38,577 bases of DNA from an uncultured Mycoplasma sp. (GCA_902493595.1 CABUPU010000011.1:1-38577); one strand, 5' to 3'; shown: positions 14,214-23,524, numbered from the stretch's first letter. Notes: generated by a model not told the origin, from the letters alone. Numbers and translations are program-made.

Positions 14214-16222
14214 TACCTTCTTAAACCTCCACCCGCTAGTTTAATTTCCGCTAACTTTTCTAATCTACTTTCATCACCATGAACCCATAATGAATCAAAA
14301 ATTGCTCCAAACTCTGCGCCCAAACTAATTGCAAAATCTCTTACTTTTTCTAAGTTCTCTTCATCCACTTGAGTAAGTCCTATAATTGTTGCATATCTTT
14401 CTGCAGTATTTAATACTTCTATATCCCTATAATTATAATTTTCATTTATTACATCATTTAGTGTTATTACCTCTTGATTACAAAATGCTACAAACTCTTT
14501 TGTTATATCTTCTCCTACTAATGCTCTGAGCATTTCTGGATTTCTTGTACTATATAACATTTTTGATGCCATTTCCCACTTTCTAGGATCAGCATTAGGT
14601 TTCTCACCATTATAACCACTTCTTAACACTGCACCCTTTGTATAAGCAATAAATGTATAAATTGCTGGATGTATATTATATTCACTTGCCCAGTTTAGCC
14701 AACTTTCAGTTGTTGTTTTTATATATACATGTGCAAATCTATTAAATAGTGGTTCCGCTAACTGGTTTGCTGCTAAAGAATCTTTCATATCATTTCCCGC
14801 TGCTACTATTCTTGCATTTTCCGGTAATTTCCATATTCCATTTACTTCTCTATCTAAAACTATATTAAAGGCTATTCCTTGAATACTTGGTAGAGCATTT
14901 GTTATTTCATCAAAAAATACTATATGATATCTATCAGGTTCATTTTTGCATTTTTCTTGTAACTTTTTTAACCATGTTGGTTGCACATCTATCATTTCCC
15001 CAGTTTGCTGATTATACACACTTTTTCCATTTAAACTCTCTGGAGTTACATTTCTTAAATATATTATTTCACAAGTTGGATCTATTTGTTTTACTCTTGC
15101 TGACTTTCCTTCGGATGATGGTCCATGTAAAAATACGGCCACTCCACTTTCTACAGCTCCCTTAATTATATCTTCCTCACTTACTTTATTAAAGTTTAAA
15201 TCATAAGGATTTTTTCTTTTTTCTACTTGTAATTCAACTTGTTTTACTTCATCATATTTAGATTTATTTTCTATAGCCTGTGTATCTTCAACTTTTACAT
15301 CTTGTGTACTTGAATTTTGTTGCGTAACTTGGGTTGGTTGATTTTGTAATGGGTGATTTTGAATGGATTTTATCTGATGTTTTTGAATATTTGAAACATT
15401 TAACGAAACAGTATTTTGAAAAAGATCATGCATCATATGCGTATCAAGATATTTTTTCAATTCTGATTTATCAAAATCATAAGACATACCATCATAATAT
15501 TTAACATCACCAAAACCAATTCCTGCAACTAGTCCCTTTTTTGAAATTAAAAGTCCTGTTTTATCATCTATAAGCCATTTAACCGGTGATACTTGTACCC
15601 AAAAATAATCGCCATCTTTACACGCAAGTCCATTTGAAAGGATTGATTCGTAATCTGGATATTCAGCGATTGCCCTTACACGAATATACTTTTTTCCATG
15701 ATATTCATACTCATCATAAGTAATAGGTTTAAATAATGTATCAAAATCATCACATGGTGATGAACTAAATGTGTAACTTCTCCCTGTTTTATTCATACCT
15801 TTTTTGTATTCTTTTTCTAATTCTTTTTGCATTGTAGCACTCGGAGCATTTTGTGGATACTCACCATACTCTATTTCCATTATGATATTAGGGTCACTAA
15901 CAGTACTTGGTAAGGAAATTGTAGAGTTTTGCAATACTGGGCGAATAACACAACTAATATCATTTATATAACCACAACAACTACACAAACCATCTATAAA
16001 AATCTCTTTAACATATTTATTAACAGTTTTAGTCCAAGCAACGCAAGTTCTACCAGTTAAAGATTTATCTTCATCCACATAATCCTCATCACGCACACAT
16101 CCACGTGTTAGAATGCACAAATCTGTTGCCGCAATCTTTGTTCCGTATTTTTTTAGTACCTCTAGTTGAGAGTTTCCCCAAATTTGTTCCACAGATAATA
16201 AAGTTAATTCTTGATTATTCAT
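14213..16222 (-). CDS. MoxR-type AAA+ ATPase with N-terminal DUF6273-like region
   Basis: This 669-aa protein has an unusual N-terminal half and a AAA+ C-terminal half. Residues about 28-95 carry cysteines and a WTKT...VIRPVL pattern. Residues about 113-260 carry IEYGEYPQNAPSA, YIRVRAIAEYPDY and PVKWLIDDKTGLLISKKGL. Both look like parts of DUF6273-type domains. A Gln/Asn/Thr-rich linker (about 272-335) leads to the ATPase: Walker A GPSSEGKS (367-374), Walker B VFFDEITNA, sensor 1 IVAAGND and arginine-finger region EPLFNRFAHVYI. MoxR ATPases remodel partners together with VWA proteins, and the metallopeptidase-VWA gene follows. I take ATG at 16222 (after GGGGTGG) rather than the GTG at 16231. 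Which signal the N-terminal domain senses is unknown. Confidence 0.83.
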   Translation of the reverse strand: MNNQELTLLSVEQIWGNSQLEVLKKYGTKIAATDLCILTRGCVRDEDYVDEDKSLTGRTCVAWTKTVNKYVKEIFIDGLCSCCGYINDISCVIRPVLQNSTISLPSTVSDPNIIMEIEYGEYPQNAPSATMQKELEKEYKKGMNKTGRSYTFSSSPCDDFDTLFKPITYDEYEYHGKKYIRVRAIAEYPDYESILSNGLACKDGDYFWVQVSPVKWLIDDKTGLLISKKGLVAGIGFGDVKYYDGMSYDFDKSELKKYLDTHMMHDLFQNTVSLNVSNIQKHQIKSIQNHPLQNQPTQVTQQNSSTQDVKVEDTQAIENKSKYDEVKQVELQVEKRKNPYDLNFNKVSEEDIIKGAVESGVAVFLHGPSSEGKSARVKQIDPTCEIIYLRNVTPESLNGKSVYNQQTGEMIDVQPTWLKKLQEKCKNEPDRYHIVFFDEITNALPSIQGIAFNIVLDREVNGIWKLPENARIVAAGNDMKDSLAANQLAEPLFNRFAHVYIKTTTESWLNWASEYNIHPAIYTFIAYTKGAVLRSGYNGEKPNADPRKWEMASKMLYSTRNPEMLRALVGEDITKEFVAFCNQEVITLNDVINENYNYRDIEVLNTAERYATIIGLTQVDEENLEKVRDFAISLGAEFGAIFDSLWVHGDESRLEKLAEIKLAGGGLRR

Positions 16223-16285
16223 TAAAACCACCCCGTATGACTATATTCTACCATAAGATAATAAAAAAAAATAGTACAAATTTAT

Positions 16286-18232
16286 TTACAACTGTCCTTT
16301 ATAAAAATAGATTTTCATTGCATTATCTGTATAATTAGGTTTAGAAACATCAATATCTAATAACTTACCTATTTGATATATTATAAATTGTGAAGCAATT
16401 AATAAATCAAACTCCGCTAAAAGGCCATCGTATTTACTTTCAAAAATAGCAATTTTATTTCCTAAATAATTTAATAATTCTTCTTCATATTTTGAGGTAG
16501 TCTTTTGTTTGAAATAGATTACACATTTATTGTTCATATTTTCAAAATTAATAAATCTTCCGTGAGAAAAATTTTTCTTTTCGTGAATAATAGAGTTAAA
16601 TATACCAGATTCAATAAGTTTACTTTCTAAATCATAACTTGCACAGTTACTATAATCTCCGTGGAAAACATTAATTATTTTATTATGATTAATGGCACTT
16701 TCAATAAACTTTTTATCAATTTCTTTTTGAACCTGACTACTCCAATAACTCATAGAATCCTTGATAAAATTATTTATATTAATATCACTATTGGTCTTTT
16801 GTAAATATAATTTCATAAATAATGCAGCTGGTGCTAAAGCTCCCTCAAAAGATAAAAAACCTCTTTCTTTACCTTTATTCGCCGAAGTTCTATAAGTAAT
16901 TATATTGTTTTTCATAATGCCAGTCTTTGTTACAATATTTTGGGTTTGCCCTTTTGTAATTACATACACATTATTTTTATCAAAATCTTTAACACTTTGA
17001 ATTATATCATTAGTCGTTCCTGAATATGAAAATAAAAATGCTTTATCTATATTTATATTATTTCTATAAAGTGCATCTCTTGGGTATAATGAATAAGTAC
17101 TTGCACCATATAGTTCATTTATAACTGTTGAGGCAAAACTAGCCCCTGCAAAAGAACCACCTGTTCCAATGAATAAATAACTTTTACTTTTATCAAAATT
17201 TATATCTAGTAACTTATCATAAGCATTAGAATTAATAGCATTAATAACTCTTGACTCCAAATTATTTATATTAATATTACACCTTTTAATTTTTCTTCTT
17301 TCGTTATATTCAAAATTTTCACAAGTACAAACTTTATCTATTTTTTTAATTTTATATAATGAATTTAAATGTCCTCTTGCACCAAAGTTAGATACAACCT
17401 TACTAGTTAATTTAATAGATTTTTCATACCATTTTGGAAAAAGTTCTTCATTAAATTCATAACTATTTTTTATATAATCAAATATTATGCTAGATATAAA
17501 TGCATCTCCGGCACCTGAAGAATCAATAACATTACCATTATCTTTTAAATTAAATTTATATTCTTTACTATTATATATAAAGATTGCACCAATTTCACCA
17601 CGAGTAATAGTTACTAATTTTGCCTTTAGTAAATTATATAATTCAATATTATTTTTTAAATTTAATTTATCAAGTAAATAGTTTGACACTCTTTCATTAA
17701 AATTAATTATTTCAAAACCATTATTTAATTTATTTATAATGTCCTCTTTTGATAAATTTTCAAATTCAAAATACTGGCCTATATCAATTATTTTTTTATT
17801 AGAAACGTTTTTTATGATTTCAATATTTTTATCATTCAGATTATCAAAGACTAAAATATCATCATTTTGTATATTTTTAGTTATATATTCTATATCAATT
17901 TGACTTTTTTCATACCATTTTTTTTCATTACATTTTGGACATCTTTTTTTAGAAATAAAACCTTCTTCATCATAAGAAACATGAAAGCATCTTGTCTTAA
18001 TATTATCTTTAATTAATACTTTGCTTACATCAACATTTAATTTTTTTAAACTTAAATTAGCAATTTTGCCTTGTATATCATTACCAGAAACACCATATAC
18101 TGCTGTAGAAATCTTCTTTTTCGCTAAATTTGCAATAATATTATGGCTACTCATTCCTCCATCAACACCAATTAAATTTCCATTTTTATAATAATAATCT
18201 AAAACTAAATCTCCAATACTAACTACTATCAT
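16286..18232 (-). CDS. PfkB-type sugar kinase fused to SIS sugar-isomerase domain
   Basis: This 648-aa fusion has an N-terminal PfkB/ribokinase-family domain (residues 1-295), beginning VVSIGDLVLDYY with GGMSSHNIIANLAK and the signature VIDSSGAGDAF (235-245, catalytic base D243). The C-terminal SIS phosphosugar-binding domain (about 325-648) has FIGTGGSFAGASFAS and AFLFSYSGTTNDII. Cysteines in the kinase insert (C98-P-K-C101, plus C82) and in the linker (VCTCENF, C302/C304, and C318) could bind a metal. Phosphorylation of a sugar or nucleoside, then isomerisation of the phosphosugar, is the simple reading; the substrate is unknown. I use ATG at 18232; a TTG at 18262 is possible but lacks a ribosome binding site. 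It precedes the MoxR cassette in the same direction with a 63-base gap. Confidence 0.85.
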   Translation of the reverse strand: MIVVSIGDLVLDYYYKNGNLIGVDGGMSSHNIIANLAKKKISTAVYGVSGNDIQGKIANLSLKKLNVDVSKVLIKDNIKTRCFHVSYDEEGFISKKRCPKCNEKKWYEKSQIDIEYITKNIQNDDILVFDNLNDKNIEIIKNVSNKKIIDIGQYFEFENLSKEDIINKLNNGFEIINFNERVSNYLLDKLNLKNNIELYNLLKAKLVTITRGEIGAIFIYNSKEYKFNLKDNGNVIDSSGAGDAFISSIIFDYIKNSYEFNEELFPKWYEKSIKLTSKVVSNFGARGHLNSLYKIKKIDKVCTCENFEYNERRKIKRCNININNLESRVINAINSNAYDKLLDINFDKSKSYLFIGTGGSFAGASFASTVINELYGASTYSLYPRDALYRNNINIDKAFLFSYSGTTNDIIQSVKDFDKNNVYVITKGQTQNIVTKTGIMKNNIITYRTSANKGKERGFLSFEGALAPAALFMKLYLQKTNSDININNFIKDSMSYWSSQVQKEIDKKFIESAINHNKIINVFHGDYSNCASYDLESKLIESGIFNSIIHEKKNFSHGRFINFENMNNKCVIYFKQKTTSKYEEELLNYLGNKIAIFESKYDGLLAEFDLLIASQFIIYQIGKLLDIDVSKPNYTDNAMKIYFYKGQL

Positions 18233-18312
18233 ATTAATCTTTATATCTTTCGTAGCAATCAACGTTCAATCTATTTTTAAATTGCCACTTAACTAATACC
18301 TTTCTTAATTGT

Positions 18313-18340
18313 ATTATACCACACCAATCTAGTATATGAA
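18313..18340 (-). promoter_or_regulatory. Promoter of the kinase-SIS gene (and probably the MoxR cassette)
   Basis: Minus strand: TTCATA (18340-18335), 16-base spacer, TATAAT (18318-18313) preceded by TGG (extended -10). It lies back to back with the rpmB promoter. Confidence 0.65.
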
Positions 18341-18352
18341 ATGTAAATTTTG

Positions 18353-18381
18353 TTGACTTTTGCCCATATTTATAGTAAAAT
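18353..18381 (+). promoter_or_regulatory. Promoter of rpmB
   Basis: TTGACT (18353-18358), 17-base spacer, TAAAAT (18376-18381), followed by AAAGGAGG before the ATG at 18414. Confidence 0.8.
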
Positions 18382-18413
18382 TTAAAAGTAATGAAAAAAG
18401 GAGGAAACTAATA

Positions 18414-18581
18414 ATGGCTACTAAAATAACTAATAAAAAACCTTTATCAGGAAATAATAGATCTCATGCATTAAATGCAACAAAAAGAGTTCAAAAACCA
18501 AATCTTCAAAAAAAAGTTATTAATGGAGAAAAAGTTATTATTTCTGCAAGAGAAGCAAGAACAATTAATAAACAAAAATAA
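18414..18581 (+). CDS. rpmB: 50S ribosomal protein L28
   Basis: The 55-residue product carries the L28 core SGNNRSHALNATKRVQKPNL and the tail VIISAREARTINK. It is the zinc-free form, since the N-terminus MATKITNKKP lacks the CxxC pair, and it is a little shorter than the usual 60-63 aa. An AAAGGAGG ribosome binding site lies 8 bases upstream. It is monocistronic with a strong promoter and a terminator directly after the stop. An in-frame ATG upstream would lie inside the promoter, so 18414 is the right start. This is the only ribosomal gene on the plus strand here. Confidence 0.93.
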   Translation: MATKITNKKPLSGNNRSHALNATKRVQKPNLQKKVINGEKVIISAREARTINKQK

Positions 18582-18613
18582 AAATACTGGTTATAAAAAT
18601 CAGTATTTTTTAT
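18581..18613. terminator. Bidirectional terminator between rpmB and the hybrid kinase gene
   Basis: A 9-bp stem AAAATACTG/CAGTATTTT (18581-18589, 18601-18609) has T-runs on both outer sides, so it serves the two convergent genes. Confidence 0.8.
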
Positions 18614-20470
18614 TTATCTTTTACAAAATATATTATTTAAAAGCACTTGAAGTTCTTCTCTATTAATAGGTTTTGAAATATAGCCATCAAAGCCCTCTTT
18701 TAAATAAAACTCTTTCATTCCTACCATTGCATTAGCTGTTAAAGCAATTACCGGAGGAACTTTAACACCCCCTAAATTTTTAAGTGTTTTTAAAGTTTGA
18801 ATACCATCCATAAGAGGCATCATATGATCTAAAAATATTAAGTCATATCTTGCTCCACCTTTAATTTTTTCAATAGCCTCAGCTCCACTTTGAAGGCAAG
18901 TAATATTAAATTTATAATCAGATAATATTCTTTGAGCAACTTTTAAATTTAAAATATTATCATCAACAATTAATATATCATATAGTGAACCATCAAAATG
19001 TACATTTGAGGTACTTACTTTAGTTTGCGTATTAACTTCTTCTTTCTCGATAGCATTAAAATCTATTTTCTGTGGAAGTACTACTGTAAATGTTGTTCCA
19101 ACCTTATATTTTGAGGTAAATGATATTGTTCCTCCTAAAAGTTCTACTAACTTTTTTGTTATAACAAGACCAAGTCCAGTACCCTCAACTTCATTATAAT
19201 TTTCTTGATTATGAATTCTTGAAAATTTAACAAATAATTTATCATAATCACTTTCTTTAATACCAATTCCTGTATCTGCTACAGAAAATTTAACTGTAGC
19301 CATATCGCCAACATTTTCACTAGTGATATTAAAATCTATATGGCCCTCATCTGTATACTTTGCAGCATTTGATAATATATTCATAAGTATTTGATATATT
19401 TTAAGTTCATCACCTATCATAAATTTAGGTACATCCGAAGATATATTTATATTAAGTTTTACTTTATTTTGATCTAGTTTAGCGGTTATTACCGATGAAA
19501 GCTGCATAATAATCTTACGCATTTCATAAGTAGTTTCTTTCTTTTCCTCTTTACCACTTTCAATTCTTGAAACATCCAAAATATTATTAATAATTCCTAA
19601 AAGTGTTGAGGCTGCATCATAAATACTTTGAACTTCATTTTTTTGATTTATTGGCATATTCTCTGTAAGAAGACTTTCAGAAAAACCTATTATAGCATTC
19701 ATTGGTGTTCTAATATCATGACTCATATTTGACAAGAAATCAGTTTTTGCTTTTGAGGCTTCATTAGCCTCTTCTTTATCTTTTTCAAGTTCATTAATTA
19801 TTTTTAAATCAGGGTTTTCCATTGTAAAGTAAATAAGTGCTATTACAAGTCCCATTATCGAGCTATTAATTGAAACACTTGGATTTACCCAACTAATAAT
19901 TATACCTATAAGACTCAAAAAAGCAAATAAGAAAACTATTATTTTTTTACTGAAATCAAGTTTTTCTTTTTTATAAATCATATATATTACCAAAAGTCCA
20001 CTGTAAACGATATTAACTATATATGTAAAATATAAATCTTTTCCATTTTGATAAGCAATTAATTTATCACTATCAACAAAATAATTTGGTTTTAAATAAA
20101 TACTCACCCCACATAATATTAAACTTATTATCATTAAAATTATATAAAATGCATTACTTTTAAATAATTCTTTTAAAGTTTTATATTCTTTTTTAAGACT
20201 ACTTATATATATAATTAACCAAGTACTCCATATAATAGTGCTTACTAAAAAGCCTTTACAAACTATTATATTTAATAGTTCATATTTATCTTGAAAAAAT
20301 AATAAATAGTTTTTTACTCCATCAAATAATAATACAATAAATGTTAATATAGAAAATATTTCAAAGTTTTTATTCTCCAAACTTTTTTCTTTTCTTTTTT
20401 TAGTAAATACAGAAAGTAGTAATAATAAATAACATATTGATAATATCTGAAGTAAACAAGATCTTATCAT
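18614..20470 (-). CDS. Hybrid sensor histidine kinase with multi-span membrane sensor
   Basis: This 618-aa protein has about seven membrane spans within residues 1-215 and a short coiled linker. HisKA follows with SHDIRTPMNAIIGF (phosphorylated H251). The HATPase_c domain has the N box MNILSNAAKYT (N368), ADTGIGI (398-404) and EGTGLGL (429-435). A C-terminal receiver domain has DD at 503-504 and phosphoacceptor D548 (IFLDHMMPLMDG). All catalytic residues are present. The seven-span front resembles 7TM sensor regions, but the ligand is unknown. The gene overlaps the upstream response regulator by 4 bases, and an HPt gene starts that operon, so phosphate can pass H251 to D548 to the HPt histidine to D237 of the regulator. 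Confidence 0.93.
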   Translation of the reverse strand: MIRSCLLQILSICYLLLLLSVFTKKRKEKSLENKNFEIFSILTFIVLLFDGVKNYLLFFQDKYELLNIIVCKGFLVSTIIWSTWLIIYISSLKKEYKTLKELFKSNAFYIILMIISLILCGVSIYLKPNYFVDSDKLIAYQNGKDLYFTYIVNIVYSGLLVIYMIYKKEKLDFSKKIIVFLFAFLSLIGIIISWVNPSVSINSSIMGLVIALIYFTMENPDLKIINELEKDKEEANEASKAKTDFLSNMSHDIRTPMNAIIGFSESLLTENMPINQKNEVQSIYDAASTLLGIINNILDVSRIESGKEEKKETTYEMRKIIMQLSSVITAKLDQNKVKLNINISSDVPKFMIGDELKIYQILMNILSNAAKYTDEGHIDFNITSENVGDMATVKFSVADTGIGIKESDYDKLFVKFSRIHNQENYNEVEGTGLGLVITKKLVELLGGTISFTSKYKVGTTFTVVLPQKIDFNAIEKEEVNTQTKVSTSNVHFDGSLYDILIVDDNILNLKVAQRILSDYKFNITCLQSGAEAIEKIKGGARYDLIFLDHMMPLMDGIQTLKTLKNLGGVKVPPVIALTANAMVGMKEFYLKEGFDGYISKPINREELQVLLNNIFCKR

Positions 20471-21963
20471 TTAATATCACCACTTATTTTATTAAATATT
20501 TCAATACTTTCAGGACTATATTTAGTATTATTTTTACTTATAATTAATTTAATCATATCTTCTTTAGAAACATTTTTTATAATGCCTCTTGCATATTCAT
20601 AAGCAATATTTACAAGATATACATATAAAGGTACTTCACCCTCTTTTAAAGATTTAGGAAAGCCCTTACCATCATATCTTTCATTATGCATTAAACAAAT
20701 ATTTCTAGCATATTCTTTAGTTTTTTCATCCAAGAAATTCATATTATTTAATACCATAACTGATTTATTTGGATAAGAATATATTACTTTTTTTTCATCC
20801 TCATTTAAATTATTAAAACCATTAAAGTATGATACTGGAACAAGTTTTAAACCTACATCATAATACTTTGAGGCATTAATAATTATATCTTTATTATCTG
20901 TAAGCATTAAAGAAAGCACTTCATATACTTTTTCATATACAGAATTATTATCTATTAAGTAAGATTTTACATAATTATCTAAAATACTACTTAAATCTTT
21001 ATTTTGAGATTTAATAATATCTGATAAGTAATTGTTTTTAGAATACATTCTTACCATATTATTTAATCTTTTATTAATAATTTCAAAGTTAAATGGTTTT
21101 TCAATCATATCCGCTATTTCATAAGCATATACCTTTTCTTTAGTATCTTTACTATCATCTGCAGAAACTATAACAACAGGCATCTTATTAAGTAGTCTTT
21201 TTTCATTTAGAAAGTCTAGTACGCCAAAGCCATCCATAACAGGCATTTTTAAATCTAAAAACATTCCAACAATATTTTTTTCATTTGTTTTTAAATTATT
21301 ATTAATTATTTCTACAGCTTCTTCACCATTTTTAGCTTCGATTATATTATACGAAGAAAATGCTTTTTTAAAAATACTTCTTGTTAAATTATCATCATCC
21401 ACTATCAAAAGATATTCCGTAAAATTATTCATTTTACTAATAAGTTTTCCTTCATAATATTTATTAATCTCTGGATTTTTCTTAACTACATCATATAAAA
21501 GTGATGAAAAATAGTTATATAAATTATTAACTTCATTATTATCTCTTGAGATACTTTCTAAAGTATTTTCAATATTTAATATTAAATCAGTAATATCACT
21601 ACTTATATCATTTTTTTCTTCTTTTTTAGGTTTTTCCTCAGACTTAAATGAAACAATAAATACTTTATTTCCAGGAAGTAGTTTAACAAGAGCGGTATAA
21701 TTATCATATATAAGTAAATTAGATAGTTTTAGAAAGTTTATAGTTTTATATCCATCAATAGGTAAATTATTAGCACTTATTTCATTAAAGTAAGTATTTG
21801 CATAATCTGGATGAAGACTTTTTTTACATCTTTCAAAGTAATCTTCATAACTAATACTTGATGGATTTTCTGTATATTTATCATACAAATATACTTTATC
21901 TTCGTTTAAATCTATTAAAGTTATATCAATTATATTAAATAAATCATTAATTAAATTATTCAT
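20467..21963 (-). CDS. Response regulator: PAS-like, REC and degenerate HD-GYP domains
   Basis: In this 498-aa protein, residues about 10-108 look PAS-like (YFERCKKSLHPDYANTYF). REC lies at about 184-305 with DD 189-190, phosphoacceptor D237 (MFLDLKMPVMDGF) and K289. Residues about 340-498 match HD-GYP domains (c-di-GMP phosphodiesterases), with HNERYDGKGFP (426-436) in place of HHExxDGxGYP. The metal ligands are largely lost: the HD pair is Y368-D369, the HPxxG histidine is Y397, and the second H of HHE is N427. Hydrolysis is therefore unlikely; binding or scaffolding is more plausible. It lies between the HPt gene (8-base overlap) and the hybrid kinase (4-base overlap). Confidence 0.88.
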   Translation of the reverse strand: MNNLINDLFNIIDITLIDLNEDKVYLYDKYTENPSSISYEDYFERCKKSLHPDYANTYFNEISANNLPIDGYKTINFLKLSNLLIYDNYTALVKLLPGNKVFIVSFKSEEKPKKEEKNDISSDITDLILNIENTLESISRDNNEVNNLYNYFSSLLYDVVKKNPEINKYYEGKLISKMNNFTEYLLIVDDDNLTRSIFKKAFSSYNIIEAKNGEEAVEIINNNLKTNEKNIVGMFLDLKMPVMDGFGVLDFLNEKRLLNKMPVVIVSADDSKDTKEKVYAYEIADMIEKPFNFEIINKRLNNMVRMYSKNNYLSDIIKSQNKDLSSILDNYVKSYLIDNNSVYEKVYEVLSLMLTDNKDIIINASKYYDVGLKLVPVSYFNGFNNLNEDEKKVIYSYPNKSVMVLNNMNFLDEKTKEYARNICLMHNERYDGKGFPKSLKEGEVPLYVYLVNIAYEYARGIIKNVSKEDMIKLIISKNNTKYSPESIEIFNKISGDIK

Positions 21964-22327
21964 TGTTACCTCCGAAGAATGTATCTAATACTTTATATAG
22001 TTCATTTGCCTTTACAAAAAGATTAGTAATATTTTGATTAATAAAATTAATATCCCCATTTTTCGCAGCCATTTCATGAGCATATGCCATATTAGCAAAA
22101 GTCATTATTCCAAAAGTTTTACAATTACTTTTTAGAGCGTGAACTTTCACTCCATAATTTTCAATATCTTTATTTTCATATAAAGTTCTTATCTCATTCA
22201 TTTGATTAATAAAACCATTTTTAAACTCTAATAAAAGTTCTTTGTAAGAGGTTTCATCGCCAATAAAAGATAATCCTAAATCTACATCAATTCCATTATT
22301 TTTTAAATATTCTAAAGTATTATTCAT
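21956..22327 (-). CDS. Histidine phosphotransfer (HPt) protein
   Basis: The 123-aa all-helical protein has the HPt signature HALKSNCKTFG (63-73) with phosphorylatable H63, where canonical proteins read HxLKGxxxxxG. It shuttles phosphate between the kinase's receiver domain and the response regulator. I use ATG at 22327, since family homology begins with LEYLKNNGIDVDLGL; an upstream ATG at 22369 would add residues with no ribosome binding site. A purine-rich AGGAAAGGG lies somewhat far upstream of 22327, so translation may be weak. It is the first gene of the three-gene phosphorelay operon. Confidence 0.88.
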   Translation of the reverse strand: MNNTLEYLKNNGIDVDLGLSFIGDETSYKELLLEFKNGFINQMNEIRTLYENKDIENYGVKVHALKSNCKTFGIMTFANMAYAHEMAAKNGDINFINQNITNLFVKANELYKVLDTFFGGNNE

Positions 22328-22370
22328 AAGTCCACTACCCTTTCCTAGTATACAATAATATTTTAGCATA

Positions 22371-22398
22371 AAAAAACGCTATTTAAAATAGCATTTTT
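22371..22398 (-). terminator. Terminator of the lemA operon
   Basis: Hairpin GCTATTT/AAATAGC (22386-22392, 22378-22384), flanked by A and T runs, sits directly after the lemA stop codon. The minus strand continues with T6. Confidence 0.65.
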
Positions 22399-22936
22399 AT
22401 AAATTTATTTTAATATTTTCTCTTTTTTCACTTTCAATTTTAAATAAGTCTTTTTTCTCAAAGTTAAATATTTTAGCAATTATATTTGAGGGTACACTTT
22501 CTACTGCATTATTAAATGATGTAACCGCATTATTATAACTTGTTCTTGCATAACTTAATTTATTTTCGATTTCATTTAAATTTCTTTGTAAACTTAAAAA
22601 GTCTGCATTTGCTTTTAAATCTGGGTAACTTTCTGCGATTGCCATAAGATTATTAATTTGTTTATCAATCTTCTCGGTTTCCTGTGTACTAAAGCCATTA
22701 TTTTGATACTCACTTCTTAATTTAGTAACATTTTCTAAAGTTGATTTTTCGTGTTTAGCATAGCCTTTAACACAATTAACTATATTTGGTATTAAATCAA
22801 ATCTTTGATTTAAAAGAACATCTATTTGAGACTCTCTTTCTTTAACTCTATTACCTTTTTTAACAAAACCATTATAGTATGATAGAATCATTCCTGATAT
22901 AATTACAATAATTAATAAAATAATATTTAATAACAT
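22397..22936 (-). CDS. lemA: LemA family protein
   Basis: This 179-aa protein has one N-terminal membrane anchor (residues 2-20), a short outside or inside stub, and a long antiparallel helical domain with the family motifs YYNGFVKKGNRVKERESQID, QRFDLIPNIVNCVKGYAKHE and AESYPDLKANADFLSLQRNL, followed by ENKLSYARTSYNNAV. Full length. The LemA function in bacteria is unclear; members are single-pass proteins found near peptidases or Tpm-domain proteins. It follows the coiled-coil membrane protein by 12 bases and ends at its own terminator. Confidence 0.93.
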   Translation of the reverse strand: MLLNIILLIIVIISGMILSYYNGFVKKGNRVKERESQIDVLLNQRFDLIPNIVNCVKGYAKHEKSTLENVTKLRSEYQNNGFSTQETEKIDKQINNLMAIAESYPDLKANADFLSLQRNLNEIENKLSYARTSYNNAVTSFNNAVESVPSNIIAKIFNFEKKDLFKIESEKRENIKINL

Positions 22937-22948
22937 CTTACTTCCTCC

Positions 22949-23473
22949 TTACTTTGTCTCAATAGTTACTTTATTTACATAACCATTTTCATCATAATCT
23001 ACAGATATTTCATAATCTTGTAACTTGTAACCATTAAAACTTTTAAGCATACTTTTAATTTCTTTGATTTTATCTAGATCAGTTCCATAAGAAGTACCAT
23101 CAAATATTACCTCGATTAAATGATCACTTGATTTTTTATTACTTTTGATTATTTCATCAACCTCAAGGCCAGTAGCAGTTCCACCTTTAGTTCCAGCATA
23201 AAATTCATGCATATTATTAAAGCTATCTTTTTCTCTTTCAAGTTCTTCTTCTTTCATTTTTTGTTCAATTTCCTCTTGTCTTTTTTTAGCTTCTTCCTCA
23301 GCCTGTTTTTGCTTATCTTTAATTTCTTGCTTTTCTTTATTAAATTCCTCTTTTATAGCATCTTTCTTAGCTTTAATCGATGAACCAACTCTATAAGTAA
23401 GGGTTCCAAGTGATGCAATAAAAATTATAATTACAATATATAATATAAACTTTCTATCTTTTTTCTTTTCCAT
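22949..23473 (-). CDS. Membrane-anchored coiled-coil protein, unknown function
   Basis: The 174-aa protein has a charged start (MEKKKDRK), one membrane span (about 9-28), a long highly charged coiled coil (about 32-85, with KQAEEEAKKRQEEIEQKMKE) and a small C-terminal alpha/beta domain (about 90-174, SDHLIEVIFDGTSYGTDLDK) containing a glycine-rich segment GTKGGTATG. I do not recognise the family. It lies 12 bases before lemA and shares its transcript. The stalk-plus-domain shape suggests a protein reaching from the membrane, but the direction and role are open. Confidence 0.75.
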   Translation of the reverse strand: MEKKKDRKFILYIVIIIFIASLGTLTYRVGSSIKAKKDAIKEEFNKEKQEIKDKQKQAEEEAKKRQEEIEQKMKEEELEREKDSFNNMHEFYAGTKGGTATGLEVDEIIKSNKKSSDHLIEVIFDGTSYGTDLDKIKEIKSMLKSFNGYKLQDYEISVDYDENGYVNKVTIETK

Positions 23474-23524
23474 TTTAATACTTCTCCTTTTTAATTATAT
23501 TTATAGTATATCAATTTTATTAAT

